DNA of 41,367 nt from Mesotaenium endlicherianum (Eukaryota; Streptophyta; Zygnematophyceae; Zygnematales; Mesotaeniaceae), in contig WELA01006598.1 in the NCBI GenBank assembly GCA_009602735.1, forward strand, positions 361,342-402,708, read 5' to 3'. Position 1 is the stretch's first letter. Each line of letters starts with the position of its first letter. A model generated the notes under the pieces. It saw nothing but the letters and a program-made list of their open reading frames with translations. It made no database searches and had not been told where the DNA came from. Positions 30,515 to 41,367 of this stretch are shown piece by piece. Both the position numbers and the translations under genes were made by a program.

Positions 30515-32144
30515 AACAGTTCCAAGTCCAGATTGACTACAAACCAAGGAAGTTGAATCCTGCTGATGCACTCTCTAGAAGACCTGACTTGCTAGAAAGG
30601 AACTTTAGTCAGCATGCTGTGGACAAGGTCCTTCGTGCACTCACTTCATTAAAAGCCAAAAAGTCCTTCCTTGAACAACTTAGGAAAGCCTACTTTCGGA
30701 CCCAACATTTGAGTCCAGCCCCACTGACGGTGTGTGTCCTGCTAATACACTCGGGTACAAGCTCAAGAGAGGGGTCTGGGTAATCGAAACCACTTCAGGC
30801 AGGCTGAAGCTGGTAATTCCTAATAACCTGAAAATAAGGTCACTCTTACTGAGTCAAGCCCATAACAGTTTATTGGGTGGGCACTTGGGGCAGGCCATAA
30901 CTGTTGGCACACTGGCAAAACATTATCACCGAGAAGGGTTGCCACGGGAGGTATTAAAATATGTTAAGTCCTATGACTAGTGTCAGAAAAACAAGTCTCG
31001 ACACACACCACCCGGAGGGCTCTTGCAATCGCTACCCATCCCAACTGGACGATGGGAAATAATATATATGGACTGGGTGGTAACACTATCAAGAACTGCC
31101 AATGGGCATGATTCTATCGTGGTAGTAGTGGATAAACATGGTCATTTTCATCCCCACCACTGTCAAGGTAACTGCACTCGAAACTGCGCGACAGTTCTAC
31201 AACCATGTAGTCTGCCAACATGGGCTACCTTCTAATATTATCTCGGACAGAGACTCAAAATTTACCACCAAGTTTTGGAGAGCTTTAATGGGGTTAATGG
31301 GAGTCAAACAGCTGCTCAGTAGAGTCATCACAGCAAATCACCCTCAAACTGATGGGCAGACTGAAAGAACTAACCGAGTTTTGCAAGAAGTGCTGAGAGC
31401 ATACATTAACAAAAAACAGGACAACTGGGATGACCTGTTGCCTCAAATTCAATTCGTGTCCACGGGAAAGACTCCTTTTAAACTCAGTCTAGGTAGAGTC
31501 CCCAAGTCTCCTTTAGATGTGCTAGGAAAATCTAAATCCACCCTGAGGGGATTGACAACCCGGTGTCTCTCCAGTTAACTCAGAAGTTTGCTGACACACT
31601 GTCAAAAGTACAACAGAGCCTGCACAAAGTCCAAGAAAATCAACAAAAATATGCCAATCAACACCGTCGCTAGCTGACATTTTCTAATGGCGATTTGGTC
31701 AAATTGCATTCTCAACACCTGTACCTGCCTGGTGTGGTCAAGAAAAAGCTCAATCCGATCTGGGTTGGTCCATACTCGATGGTGCGCCGGGTTGGTCAGA
31801 ATGCTTACAGACTGAATATGTCAGCGGAATACAAGGGTCACCCAGTCTCCAATGTCTCTCTCCTTGAACCCTACATAAACGGTGACACACTGTTCCCACG
31901 TCGGTTACCTATCCAGCCGGGACCGGTCCTTGCCGTCCGGAACGGTGATCCTGAAGAATATGAAGTAGAGGACATTTTAGACGCTCGCTCGGTTCGTTGA
32001 TCATCTAAATATGTCATGAAATATCTGGTCAGATGGAAGGATTACGATGTCTCTAGGGACACCTGGGAATTTAAGGACCATTTGACCAATGCCAGAGGGG
32101 CGTTGAAGCGATTTCACCTTCGGGCGGCTGGAACACCCCCTTAA
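30515..32144 (+). pseudogene. pol: Element C pol, part 2 (RNase H end, integrase, chromodomain), broken
   Basis: Continues from 23834 with no bases lost apart from the AACAG duplication. It contains [10 protein letters not shown], part of the zinc finger (an in-frame TAG at 30978-30980 replaces a Gln or adjacent codon), the integrase core ([15 protein letters not shown]), and the chromodomain region. Frameshifts lie near 30715, 31135 and 31545, a stop near 31670, and TGA at 31998-32000. The TAA at 32142-32144 matches the pol stop of element A. Confidence 0.9.
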
Positions 32145-32516
32145 TTGTCATTTCAATTGACAGGGGAAGGTGACAGGAAGTCCTGTCTTCCTTTAAGTTG
32201 GTGGGAATGTGACGGTTGGATGACAATTAAGTGTCAGCATAGTGACAGATGTGACTGCCAGGCCCACCTTAAGTTAAGTTGGAGGGTGTCTACCACTCGG
32301 AAGGAGGAAGGGACCAGCACATAAACAAATCATGTAACTCACCCTGCACAAACTTTCATTTGTCTATTCTCATTGCGCAATAGCCCCGTTTACTCCTCGT
32401 AACCACCCTGCAAGGTAAAGGGAACGAACCTGCCGTGATAATATAAAATTTCCTTCTCTTACTCCTGTGACAATAAATGACATCCTACTAACTTGTGTCT
32501 TGGCTACATGTGCAGG
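32145..32516 (+). other. Pol to third-ORF interval of element C with conserved splice signals
   Basis: Keeps the GACAGG/CCTGTC hairpin (about 32172-32187), purine tracts near 32200 and 32281, a donor-like AAG|GTAAAG (32412-32420), TACTAAC (32486-32492) and CAG (32513-32515) just before the ATG. Confidence 0.65.
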
Positions 32517-34197
32517 ATGGCGCCCACCACATAAAAGAAAGACAAGAAACGCAAGGCAGAAGAAGCCAAGAGGACAATGGACCGCTACCAGAAAGAGCTG
32601 GCGGCGACGTCCCTCACCAGGAGAGAACAAGACAAGGTCCGCAAACAACAAGAGGCGACAGAAGAGGCACAGAGAAAGAAAGGAGCTGGCGGCGGAAAAC
32701 CTTAGAAAAGCTGAGGAGGAGAGGCAAAAGAAACAACAAGAGGAAGCGGCGGCCGCGGAGGAAGAAAGGAAGAAGAAGGAGGAAGCTGAAAAGCAGAAGA
32801 ACCTGGCCATTTACAGATATATTGTGGTGGGCGGCCAAACCTTTGACAACCTGAAGGAGGCATTACTGGCAGCCCAGGAGATCAACCAAGTGGCCCAGCA
32901 AACGGTGCTGCAGAAACAGGGAGCTGAAGCTCTGGATAGGTATATTGAGACGCACACTGGTGTGGTCCTTTATGAATATTATGCCAAGATGGTGAGGTAT
33001 ACAGCACAGGAAGCACGGTTCCTTACAGATGACTCGGAAGATAAGCCAATACCAGTACCTGGCATAGTGGGGGATCAGAGACTCATCAGGATGGTGAGCA
33101 TCCAGCCCGATAGTCTTAAAGATGCAGTATTTTACCTGACACTGCTGCCAGCCTACAATGAAGTTGAGAGGAGGAGCTGGGAGTACTTGGCTAGAGAAAC
33201 AAGGCAGCAGATGTTCTCTCCCCACTGGTTCCCTTGTAAGCTGAAAAAGGCTGAACATGGGCCACAGTACTACCAGCAGCCTACAGACTGGAGGTGGATG
33301 ACCGTCACTAACAAGAAGCAGGAGTGTGAACGGGCCCACCCAGATGACTTCCACTATGGGCTGGACGGCTACCTCATCCTGCCACCTCATAGTGCCCCTT
33401 GGGACCCCAGGCTTAATGGATGTCTGAGTAATATGAATGCAGAAACCAAGGAGCACAGGAGGAGAAGATGAGACTATTTCTCTAAGGGAAAGCATGCCTT
33501 TGTCAAATGGGCAAAGAATGCAGGCCGGATAGATATCAGCAAGCTGAAGGCTAAGCAACCTCCAGCTCGTCCTAAGAAGAGGCGGTCAGTAGATTTTTCC
33601 ATGCCTACTAGGGAGCAGGACGACTTGGTGGACGAGACCCCTACCCTCTCAAAGGAGGAAGATGAGGAGGATGAGGAAGAAGAACAGGGCAGGGGAGAGG
33701 CATCAACAGCTGGAGCTCAGGAGACCCAAAGGGAGGCGGAAGCAAGAACTCCTAGAGGGCCAAGATTAGGTGTATGGACTGTGACCCCTACTGTGGTGGC
33801 AACAGGACCTCGTGCTCGATCTCCCAATCCACCTGTTCAGGTGGGGGAAGAAGCTGATTTGACTGTACTTGGAAAGAGAAAAAGGCAGAAATCCCCAGAG
33901 GACAGAGGTACCAGAAGGGGAACACGCGGAGTAGCCACAGGTATGCTGGCCACCCCCTTCAGTCAGGGACATGTGCCTCTTGCCAACGTATTTCAGCATT
34001 CCACTGGGTTGCCCGTCCATGTGAGGATTAACACCCAGGTGGTTGAAGAGCAGGCTGCAATCCTCCGTTTCCCTCGTGGTCCAATTTTAGAACAAACAGG
34101 GTTCTTTAGATGGCCAGCTCACAGATCTTGAGGGCCGTCCAGATCTAGGTCCAGATCTCAGTCTCCTGATCGTGGGGCCCCAGGAACATCTCCCTAG
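32517..34197 (+). pseudogene. Element C third ORF, broken by few stops
   Basis: Copy of the unknown third ORF of A. Damage: a TAA at codon 6 (CAA to TAA), a frameshift in the N-terminal coiled coil near 32680, TGA at 33469-33471 after the central domain, and TGA at 34129-34131. The central domain (about 32810-33465) stays fully open, and much of its second half is unchanged at the protein level, while gag and pol of the same element are heavily broken. Confidence 0.88.
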
Positions 34198-34393
34198 ATT
34201 CCAAAATCATCCTCCAGTCAAGCCTTGTTGGAGGCCTCTCTGCTTGCATCCCACAACGGAAGTGGACTGAGGATGAAGGTGACAGTTTACTGTCACTAGT
34301 GATCCCCACAACCAGGCAACAGTGTTGAAGCAAGAGGCAGGCAGTGTGAGATTAGTACTGGCAATTTTCTAGATACATAACGGTGCAGTTTAT

Positions 34394-34412
34394 TGTTGTC
34401 GAGGCGACAACA
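34394..34412 (+). other. Conserved hairpin before 3' polypurine tract, element C
   Basis: TGTTGTCG-AGG-CGACAACA, identical to the hairpin at 16777-16795 in element A, followed by AAGTTGGAGGAG and the 3' LTR. Confidence 0.75.
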
Positions 34413-34429
34413 GTCTAAGTTGGAGGAGT

Positions 34430-35148
34430 TGTAATGAATCAATATATTGGTAAATATAATATTTATTTAATATTAATAGTTAGTTAAGTCTAGCCTGCTA
34501 AATTTTATTTACTATTAAATTCTCTTGGACTTTTAATAATACTCACTCTAATGATTGAGCCAAGAGCAGCAGGCTGAAGCAAACTTAGGTCAGCTTGCTG
34601 ACACATTCTTTGACAGCTAGCTGACTTCCGTACTCGGTAGCAGCGAACTGCCTAGTCATGCATCTAAGTGTGATATGCTATATAAATGGCCAGACGACAT
34701 CCTTAGGATGGATGGCGGTTCGAGATGATGGAAGATGGCGGTGGATTTGGTTAGCCGAGGTCCTGCTAGCGCGGTTAACTCCCGGGTAGGCGGTGCCATC
34801 GCACTTGCCGTTGAACAGTAAACTCAATTCATGTGCATATGCTAGGATTGCTCTCGAATTTGGCATTCAAAAACGAGGCCAGCTCTCTTGTAGAGCTTAT
34901 TGAGAGATATCTGAATCTAAGGCAAGAAGCCATTGATACGAACTGTCTTCTGACCTTGCTTATGTACGAGTTTATCGATTGCATGATTGATGCTCGTTTA
35001 TTTGCATTTGACTTATGAGTATTGTTCGCTGCTAGTGTTTTGTCTTGAGCTGTTGAATCAGTTAACAGAGAATACCATACAGATGGCTTGCTGATATAAA
35101 GATGTTTTATTTAGTATTAGTCGCCTATTGGTAAGTCGATTCATTTTA
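34430..35148 (+). repeat. 3' LTR of element C
   Basis: 719 bp, starts TGTAATGAATC and ends GATTCATTTTA. Diverged from the A LTRs; the U3 tandem repeats are largely lost, while the GATATAAAGAT promoter block is kept. Confidence 0.9.
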
Positions 35149-35373
35149 TTGGGACTTACGGATCTAAGTGTAACAACCATATTGTTTGGTCGGTCAACTA
35201 AAGTCTTAACTGTTCAGTTGACTTACGACACCTTTGCGTACGCATGATTCAACCACACTGGTAAGAGCTCGGTTTACCAAATCTAAGCATCCTCCCGACT
35301 TTCAATATATTAAGAATCATCCATTTCGTATCGTACCCCGGTAGAATAGAGCGACTAGCCTCAACATATGTTC
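35149..35373. other. Spacer with a possible A-family LTR fragment (minus)
   Basis: Around 35245-35305 the text CCACACTGGTAAGAGCTCGG and TTTACCAAATC resembles the minus-strand A-family LTR at about 19432-19465. The rest is unrecognised. Confidence 0.35.
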
Positions 35374-35382
35374 TACTTTTTG

Positions 35383-36946
35383 GGGTGAATCACCAAAATA
35401 CGTGTAGAAGTTTTGTTGAACACCAAATCTACATACAGACTCACAGTTACTACCAAACTACGTACGGCAAATGAAAGTTTAGTCATTTTAGGCTTTGAGA
35501 CAATATATGACACGCCAAACGAATTCGCACGCGACCCCTACCTGACAGACTTCTTCCGAATTTCTTTTCCAAATTTTTGACCCTTTTTTGAGTGACCCTG
35601 TTTCATGAAGCAAACTCCCCAAGTAAATCAAAAAATTTCTCGACATGTTTTGTCCACATCCACTTTCTCTGTCTTTTATTTCTAAACTTGATCTGTTCAA
35701 AGATGTTATTCTTCGCACTTTTTGCTATTTTCACGTACGAACAAAATGATATCACGCTAATTGTAGCGGCTGCGCCAAAGCTATTAAAGACTTTTAGTGC
35801 ATAAAAATGAAGGAAGAAAAGGGAGGAAAGGAGAAGTGTGTTCACAAAACTTAGCGCCCTTAGGGAATTTGCTTCGTGAAGCTGGATCACTTATAAAAGA
35901 GACAAGAACTAGGAAATGAAAGCGAGAAAGAGAACCTGAGGTAAGATTGCGAGCAAATTCGAGTGGCACGTCATATTTTATGCAAATCCCTCAATGACTA
36001 AGTTTACATGTGCCGTACGTAGTTTGGTTATTACTTGGGTCATCTATGGAAATAGCCTTGAAAGATGCAAAATAAGGTCAAGTAGTCCTAAACTTTTCAA
36101 ATTCTTAGAAGTAGCCCTCGCGCATGCACTCCTACTCACAAGGCCCCTGCTTGGCAATTTCCCTCGTAGGAGGCCAGTTCGCACGAAAGTCATATGACAT
36201 GGTAATATGTTCAACGTCTAAATCTTAAAGCGACCTGTTATGCCTTAGTCAGATGCAAGTCAAAGTTTTGATGACTCCATTCATGTTTTTGCTGTCACCT
36301 TGAATATTTGAAAAAATCAAAATTGAGTGAGAGTTTTCACTCATGATCGCTAATCTTTGAACCGATTTAAATTGCTTATATCGACACAAAGTTCTCGCTA
36401 CCTACCTTTTTCCTTGCATAATTCTTTATCCTCTTAGCCACGCCCTCATTTTGAAGTCGACGAAGACGATCGTCACCACTTTTTGAAGTCGTCACGTCTT
36501 TTTCCAGCAAAATGATTTAACAGGTGGTCAAAAAAAGAGACGGGAATGAAGTAAAGGTTCGTCAGCACCAAAGGGCCACAAACTTTCATGCAGCACAAAT
36601 TTTTAATCACATAAACTTTTACTCTGTTCCCGCGTGACAGTATTTGTTCTGGTTTCTCCCGTGACAGTTTTGGTTGGAGCAGGTTGGAGTTTTTAAAGTA
36701 GAAAAAAAGAGACTGTAAGGGGTATTTCCGTGTGAAATTGTTTCCCCCGACATGACCGACATATAGGTCTGACAATTGGAGGATTACATGCGCGAGGGCT
36801 ACTTTGGAATATTAGAAAAGTTGCGGGCTACTTGAGCTTATTTTGCATCTTTCAGGGCTATTTTCTTAAAAGACCGTGATTACTTTGAGTCTGTACGTAG
36901 ATTTGGTAATAAACAGAAATTCTATACTTATTTCGGTGATTTGCCC
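35383..36946. mobile_element. Mutator-like non-autonomous fold-back element, 9-bp target duplication
   Basis: Left end GGGTGAATCACCAAAATA; right end, on the other strand, GGGCAAATCACCGAAATA. The terminal inverted repeats are about 165 bp; the left one runs 35383-35453 and resumes at 36035-36128 after a nested element, the right one runs from 36946 back to about 36784. Flanks TACTTTTTG (35374-35382) and TACTTTTCG (36947-36955) are a 9-bp duplication with one mismatch. Long repeats, GGG ends and 9-bp duplications fit Mutator-like elements. The core (36129-36783) has no recognisable transposase. Repeated AAGTAGCCC-type motifs lie in the inner repeat. Confidence 0.75.
35454..36026. mobile_element. 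Nested inverted-repeat element (MITE) inside the left terminal repeat
   Basis: 573 bp with ends CAAACTACGTACGGC and GCCGTACGTAGTTTG, flanked by GTTACTAC (35446-35453) and GTTATTAC (36027-36034), an 8-bp duplication with one mismatch. The inverted similarity goes on inward to about 35623 and from 35859, arms of about 170 bp around a 235-bp core. At the inner end, 26 of 32 bases pair. An 8-bp duplication suggests hAT-like, but the terminal motif is not diagnostic. No transposase. Confidence 0.7.
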
Positions 36947-36955
36947 TACTTTTCG

Positions 36956-37531
36956 CACGCCGGAACAACAATAATTCAATTACGACAAGGGGGGGTCAAT
37001 AACCCTAGTCACAGCCTCGTGTGAATCAACCTGCGAATAGAAGAAGTCCTACCAATCCCGGGGACCCATGCACGCATACCATGTGCATGCAGGAGCCCCG
37101 AGTCCCCGACTCCCAGAGTCCCAAGTTCCCAACTCCCGACTTCTGTGCATTGTGCACGGGTGGGAGCAGGTCGAAGTAGCGCCGAAGGTGCTGGGGAATT
37201 TCTTCATCCCGAGTTTATGTCATCCGCTTTTCACATTTGGTCACATGCCCGTCACCAAAACGAGCCCTCGCTCTTGTTTATTTCCGAGTGCCGAGCTCTT
37301 GGATCGCCTTCTCACTCTCTCGTGCAAGGCGAAGTGGTGAGGCATGCTAGGCTCTGCAATGGAAGGCAATGCATTTATAGACTACCATTTGGTGCTAATT
37401 AGTGTCTCACACAGCATTCTTGTAGCAGCTGGTACGCAGAAAACTCTTCCGCATGTAAATTGCCCATTTGGCGGTCAACTGTCCGTCTTACGTTCGTCTC
37501 ATCAGTCTCTGGCTTCATCTACTCAGCAGAA
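36956..37531 (+). other. Upstream region of right ABCG gene
   Basis: No separate gene recognised. It includes a run of short ACTCCC/AGTCCC repeats (about 37095-37142) and a TTTATAG (about 37373-37379) that could be a promoter element about 155 bp before the ATG. An in-frame upstream ATG at 37460 would extend the protein by 24 residues. Confidence 0.45.
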
Positions 37532-40500
37532 ATGGCCCCTCTGGGCTTGCAGTTGAGTAGTCGTGACATACCTGTTTCACTCAGCCCAGCTGAAAACGCG
37601 GCTGAGAGGCCGATTACGTCCAATGGAAGTCATCAAGTTAAAGTTGACATCAAGTCGCACAGCGCGTTGCACTCTCGTTCCTCTCTCAGGGCTGGCTGGG
37701 CAAGCGAGAACCAACTGGAGTTCCACAACCTGTCGTACCAGATTACCAGCCTCGTGAAGGACAAGGACGGGAGGAGGGAGAAGGTGAGAGTGGACATTCT
37801 GAAGAACGTGGGAGGCTCTGCTCGCACCGGAGAGCTGATGGCTATCATGGGTCCCTCTGGCGCCGGTCAGTCAGTCCTCCCCTGCACTCTTTCAGGCCTG
37901 GCCTTACCTACTGTGTGTACTCCCATGTACACGGCGTCCGCCATTGCGATGCATTCATGGAGCTCTTCTGTAGCCCTCCTCTGCCCTTTTGATCGTGCAG
38001 CTGCCATGCATTGGGGTCCGTGCTCAAGGCAAGGCCTACCTTGTAGTGCAGCTCGAGTCCTTGCATGCCTGAGAAGGCCGTTGCCAAGAATCAAGCGCCA
38101 GACTCATTCACACCGAGAGAGAGTTTGCATGGGAATGCAGGCAAGTCCACATTCCTGGACGCCATCGCCGGGCGCATCCAGCGCGAGTCTCTGCAGGGCA
38201 AGATTCTGCTCAACGGTGCGGAGGCGGGCGGCAAGCTGGCGAAGATGTCGGCCTACGTGCACCAGGTATCACTCCGCTGTCTGACTCTCTGACTCCGGAC
38301 TGCCCCCTTTCCCTCCCCTCCGCCTTTCCACAGCTCCCCGATAAACTCATTTACAAACTACACATGTCATGTCAAGCTGAGTGAGTTCTCGTGGCCACGC
38401 TGTCTCAATCTGGAGACGTGCCGTAGCTTCCCGCCAGGATGCTTTGTGAGGGGTGTGAAGGCGGGCTGCCATGGTTGCTCGCTCCTGCTCTGGTCCCTGT
38501 TTGCCTCTGGTTCCTAGCCTGCTGGAAGATCTGTGCTCTCACTCAGCACATTGCCTGATGGGAGGTGATACTGCCGGCTGATGAAATATTCTGGACAGGT
38601 TGCTGACGTGCTTTTCATCCCCCATAAGGGCCTCTGCTGTGTGCTGTCCAGGTGTCGGCTACTCTTGCCCACACGCAGTCCTTCTCAATGTTGCACCAAC
38701 GCCACCACTCCTCCCGTGCGGCATCTTCTTCTCGCTGACCTGTGCTGACCTGTGCTGACCTGTACTGTGCTGTGCTGTGCTGGGGTGGGGTGGGGCTGGG
38801 CTGCGCTGCTGCTCCTGCAGGACGACCAGCTGTTTGCGATGCTGACGGTGTGGGAGACGCTCATGTTCTCCGCGGGCGTGCGCCTGCCGGCGTCGGTGCC
38901 GCGAGAGGACAAGGTCAGGCGCGTGCAGGAGCTCATCGAGCAGCTGGGCCTGGAGCGAGTTGCGCACACCATCATCGGCAACGAGAACCGCCGCGGCGTC
39001 TCGGGCGGCGAACGCCGCCGCGTCTCCATCGGGGTGAGTGGGGCTGCGCTCGCTCGGCCGGCCGGCCGGCTGGCTGGCTTGCTGGCTCCCCTCCTTTGGG
39101 GCCGTGCAAAGCGTGGGTGTGTACTCTGCATCACCTGCGCAGCGTGCGCACTCCGGCAATGGCTTTCGCTTGCTCATCCTCTCTCCTGCCTGCTGGGCTC
39201 TGTCCTCATTTCTTGCTGAAGGTGCGGCCCTGGGAGACGTGGGGGGGGGGGAACAACGAGGCGAGGTGGTGCCGGGGGCACTCCCCCCTGGGCTGCCGTG
39301 TCCTGCCAGGCTGTGGACTGCCAGCCCTGTTTCTTACTCGCAAACAATCGGGCTTTGGTATCGGGCGGGTGCCAGGTGGACATCATCCACGACCCTGCGA
39401 TCGCGTTCCTGGACGAGCCGACGTCGGGGCTGGACTCGGCGTCGGCGCACTACGTGGTGGAGAAGCTGCACAGCATCGCGCGCGCCGGCAGCCTCGTGGT
39501 GTGCACGCTGCACCAGCCGTCCTTCCGCATCCTGGCGCTCCTCGACAAGCTCGTGGTCCTCGCGCGAGGCCAGGTGTGTGTAGCCCCCCCCCCNGATTGC
39601 GAGGCTTCTGTTTTCACCTGCTTTCTGAGTAAGCACGCAGCGGAAGGAGGGGCATGAGGGAAATGGCGGGGGAAATGTTGTCTCTCCCACCGTTGCAACC
39701 TCGGTCCTCCTACCCCTGCCACTCCTCCCGCTCCTCCCGCTGCCCCCGCTCGTCTGTTTCAAAGAGCTACTCGGAGAAAGCAATCGCAATCACAGTGCCG
39801 ATGACAATGACACCGTTCACGGGCGAGAATGTATACAGAAAGCAGTGCCGTCACACGCACTTGGCCACCCCGCCTGGCCGGCACGTGGGCTGACACGCGG
39901 CGGGCAACGCCGTGCGTGGGGCTCCTGCAGGTGGTGTACATGGGCTCTCCCGCGGACCTGCCGGAGCGGCTGCGGGCAGCGGGCGTGGAGGTGCCGCAGC
40001 AGGCCAACAGCGCGGAGATCATCATGGACCTGGTGGAGGAGCGCGCGCAGGGCTCCCTCAACGCCACCACGCAGAAGCTCATCGACTCGCATGCTGCCAC
40101 CTGGCACTCCGGCAGCTCCTCGGCCGCCGCTGCTGCCTCCCCTGCCGCCGTTTCCAAGTTGAACGGGGGCACGCAGCAGCAGCAGGGGGAGGAGGAGGAG
40201 GCGGAGGAGGAGCGGGGGGGCGCGGGAGCGGGGGGAGGGGGGAGCTTTGCCAACGGGTTTGCGACGGAGCTGGCGTGGCTGTCGTGGCGCGCGCTGCTGA
40301 ACGTGCAACGCACGCCGCCGCTGTTCCTGGTGCGCATCATCAACGTGGTGTTCACCAGCTTCCTGCTGGCCTCCATCTTCTGGAAGCCCAACGAGGGCCT
40401 GCAGGTGAGAGAGGGAGAGACACACTTGGCCCCTTCCGTGCTCCCCCAACTCACTCCCTCCCTCCCTCTGCTCATGCCTGGCTTCCCCTCGCTGGTGCCT

Positions 40501-40921
40501 TCCAGGCATGCTGCTGCTGCTGCTTCTGCTGCTGCCGACTGGAGCGAGCGTGTGGGCAAGCAGCTGGCTCCTCATGCCTACGGGCAATCGCCCGCCTGCC
40601 TGCCTGGCTGCCTGCCACGTGGCGTGGCCTGGTCGTGCAAGCCCATGCGCATGCGGCGTAGGTGGCCACTTATGCACCTGCTCTCCAGACAGGATGGAGG
40701 GGGCGCTTCGACCCTGCACGACGTCTTCAGAGTGCGTCGCTGCCCTGAAGCAGCGCTGGGTGAGGTGCGACTGACGCCCTGGCTGAACGGGGGGTGCTGG
40801 AGCAGGGCGCGCACAACTACGTGGCGTTTGTGGCGTTTGCCGTGTGCCTGGTCTACTTCACGTCCAACGATGCCCTGGCCACCTTCATCACGGAGCGTCA
40901 GATATTCATCCGCGAGAGCAG
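37532..40921 (+). CDS. ABCG (white-brown complex) half-transporter, 5' six exons, truncated by window
   Basis: Membrane ATP-driven exporter of subfamily G, substrate unknown. Exons: 37532-37865, 38141-38265, 38821-39033, 39376-39573, 39931-40404 and 40806-40921 (486 codons plus 2 bases; more exons lie off the right edge, as the family is about 600-750 residues). Introns are all GT-AG, phases 1,0,0,0,0 and 2. Motifs: Walker A GPSGAGKST (107-115, split by intron 1), Q-loop Gln 153, signature VSGGE (about 213-217), Walker B IAFLDEP with Asp 237 and Glu 238, H-loop TLHQPS (His 270). Then comes a linker with Ala, Gln, Glu and Gly runs (about 345-390), a first membrane segment in exon 5 ([19 protein letters not shown]), and exon 6 with a second ([13 protein letters not shown]) and [20 protein letters not shown], a block like that of plant ABCG proteins. 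Exact start uncertain (37532 or 37460). Confidence 0.88.
38690..38820 (+). other. 3' part of intron 2, matching the left gene, with pentamer repeats
   Basis: CACCAACGCCACCACTCC, TCTTCTTCTCGCTGACC and TGTGC pentamers run to the exon 3 acceptor CTCCTGCAG. The same blocks in the same order lie on the minus strand at about 456-590, upstream of exon 3 of the left gene. Confidence 0.8.
39574..39930 (+). other. Intron 4 of right ABCG gene with assembly ambiguity
   Basis: Donor GTGTGT and acceptor CTCCTGCAG. A C run is followed by an N at 39594, a sign of unresolved homopolymer length; being intronic it does not affect the coding frame. Confidence 0.75.
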
Positions 40922-41367
40922 GTGTGTGCCCCCCTTGCCCCTGCGACCTTTGCCGTTGCCACTGTCGCCGCCGCTGCAGCGGCCGCTGCTGCTGTTGTTT
41001 CTTTTTGCCTCCAGGCTGCCTGCTCCCTGCCCTCCTGAGACAGTCGGTCAATCAGTTAGAGTCAGTCACTGGCTGTCGTGGCTTTCCTTGGGAGGTAGCT
41101 CCCCAGCAGGCACCACAGGCCAGCACAGCACAGCACAGGAGGCGCTGTGACCTTGGGAGAGGCCACCGGCGGCTCCCTCCTTCTGGGCTGGCTCTGCGCC
41201 TGCTGTGACCCCTCTCTCTTATGAGCAGCGCGACATTGCCAGCTTCTGAGGGGCGCGTGGATACCTCGCCCTCGTCCTCTGATCTGGCCACCTGGAAATC
41301 AACCTATCAACCAGGGGAGAGGAAAGAGAGGGGAGGGGGGGGGGGGGTTGCTGGTGCTGGCAATGCA
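40922..41367 (+). other. Intron 6 and window edge
   Basis: Starts GTGTGTGCC after exon 6. Low-complexity pyrimidine and GCACA runs; I found no exon continuing the ABCG membrane domain. The end is a G run. Confidence 0.5.

Larger units (their letters stand above)
21388..35148 (+). mobile_element. Element C: decayed A-family chromovirus carrying element B
   Basis: Truncated 5' LTR (21388-21749), primer site, broken gag, a foreign block replacing the gag end to mid-RT, pol interrupted by element B at 23834/30515, a largely preserved third ORF, polypurine tract and a 3' LTR (34430-35148). It is clearly related to A along its whole length, with stops and frameshifts in every ORF. No target duplication can be found because the 5' end is missing. 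Confidence 0.9.

Noticed and set aside
36473..36775. 100-codon minus frame in the core of the Mutator-like element
   Set aside because: No transposase motifs or known domain; too short to call.
38735..38800. TGTGC pentamer repeats as a CRISPR-like or regulated array
   Set aside because: Short direct repeats without spacers, inside an intron before an acceptor. This is simple sequence drift; no CRISPR array occurs in the window.
39829..41208. 459-codon plus frame across the right ABCG gene
   Set aside because: It reads exon 5 correctly but then passes through intron 5 and enters exon 6 in the wrong frame. The exon 6 protein matches ABCG only in the frame used in the annotation.

Overview
The window is nuclear DNA of a eukaryote: split genes with GT-AG introns, and most of the length is nested LTR retrotransposons. 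The plant-like ABCG half-transporters and the chromodomain Ty3/gypsy elements primed by initiator tRNA-Met suggest the green lineage (an alga or other Viridiplantae). That is inference; nothing here fixes the species.

Layout. Two ABCG genes sit head to head at the ends, both cut by the window edges. The left gene runs leftwards from an ATG at 1891 (exons 1603-1891, 1192-1316, 243-455). The right gene runs rightwards from an ATG at 37532 (six exons to 40921). The roughly 35.6 kb between them is mostly mobile DNA. Two solo LTRs (5580-6077, about 6127-6632) come first. Next is old minus-strand Ty3/gypsy element D (6840-21101, target duplication CGATT), whose pol is split by an intact plus-strand element A (8589-17558, duplication GGAGA) and by a solo A-family LTR (19058-19770, ACCAG/ACCAA). 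Then comes a decayed A-family element C (21388-35148), split by an intact B element (23835-30514, duplication AACAG). So an A-type element sits inside a B-type element (D), and a B-type element sits inside an A-type element (C). Short DNA-transposon-like elements flank these: a hAT-like MITE (3873-4169) and a Mutator-like fold-back element (35383-36946) with another inverted-repeat element inside its left terminal repeat (35454-36026).

How the parts work. Intact elements A and B each encode Gag with a CCHC knuckle, and Pol ordered protease, reverse transcriptase, RNase H, integrase, chromodomain. In both, pol lies in the -1 frame relative to gag, and the overlap carries an in-frame slippery heptamer (TTTAAAA in A, AAAAAAC in B) followed by a perfect hairpin, so Pol is probably made by programmed -1 frameshifting. 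Element A also has a third ORF after pol (15023-16699) that I do not recognise. Its ATG lies just after a TACTAAC branch site and a CAG acceptor, so it is probably expressed from a spliced RNA. Its core is well kept in decayed copy C.

In the ABCG pair, exon 3 and the end of the preceding intron are nearly the same in both genes, while exons 1 and 2 are clearly diverged. This patchy pattern suggests gene conversion between the inverted paralogs.
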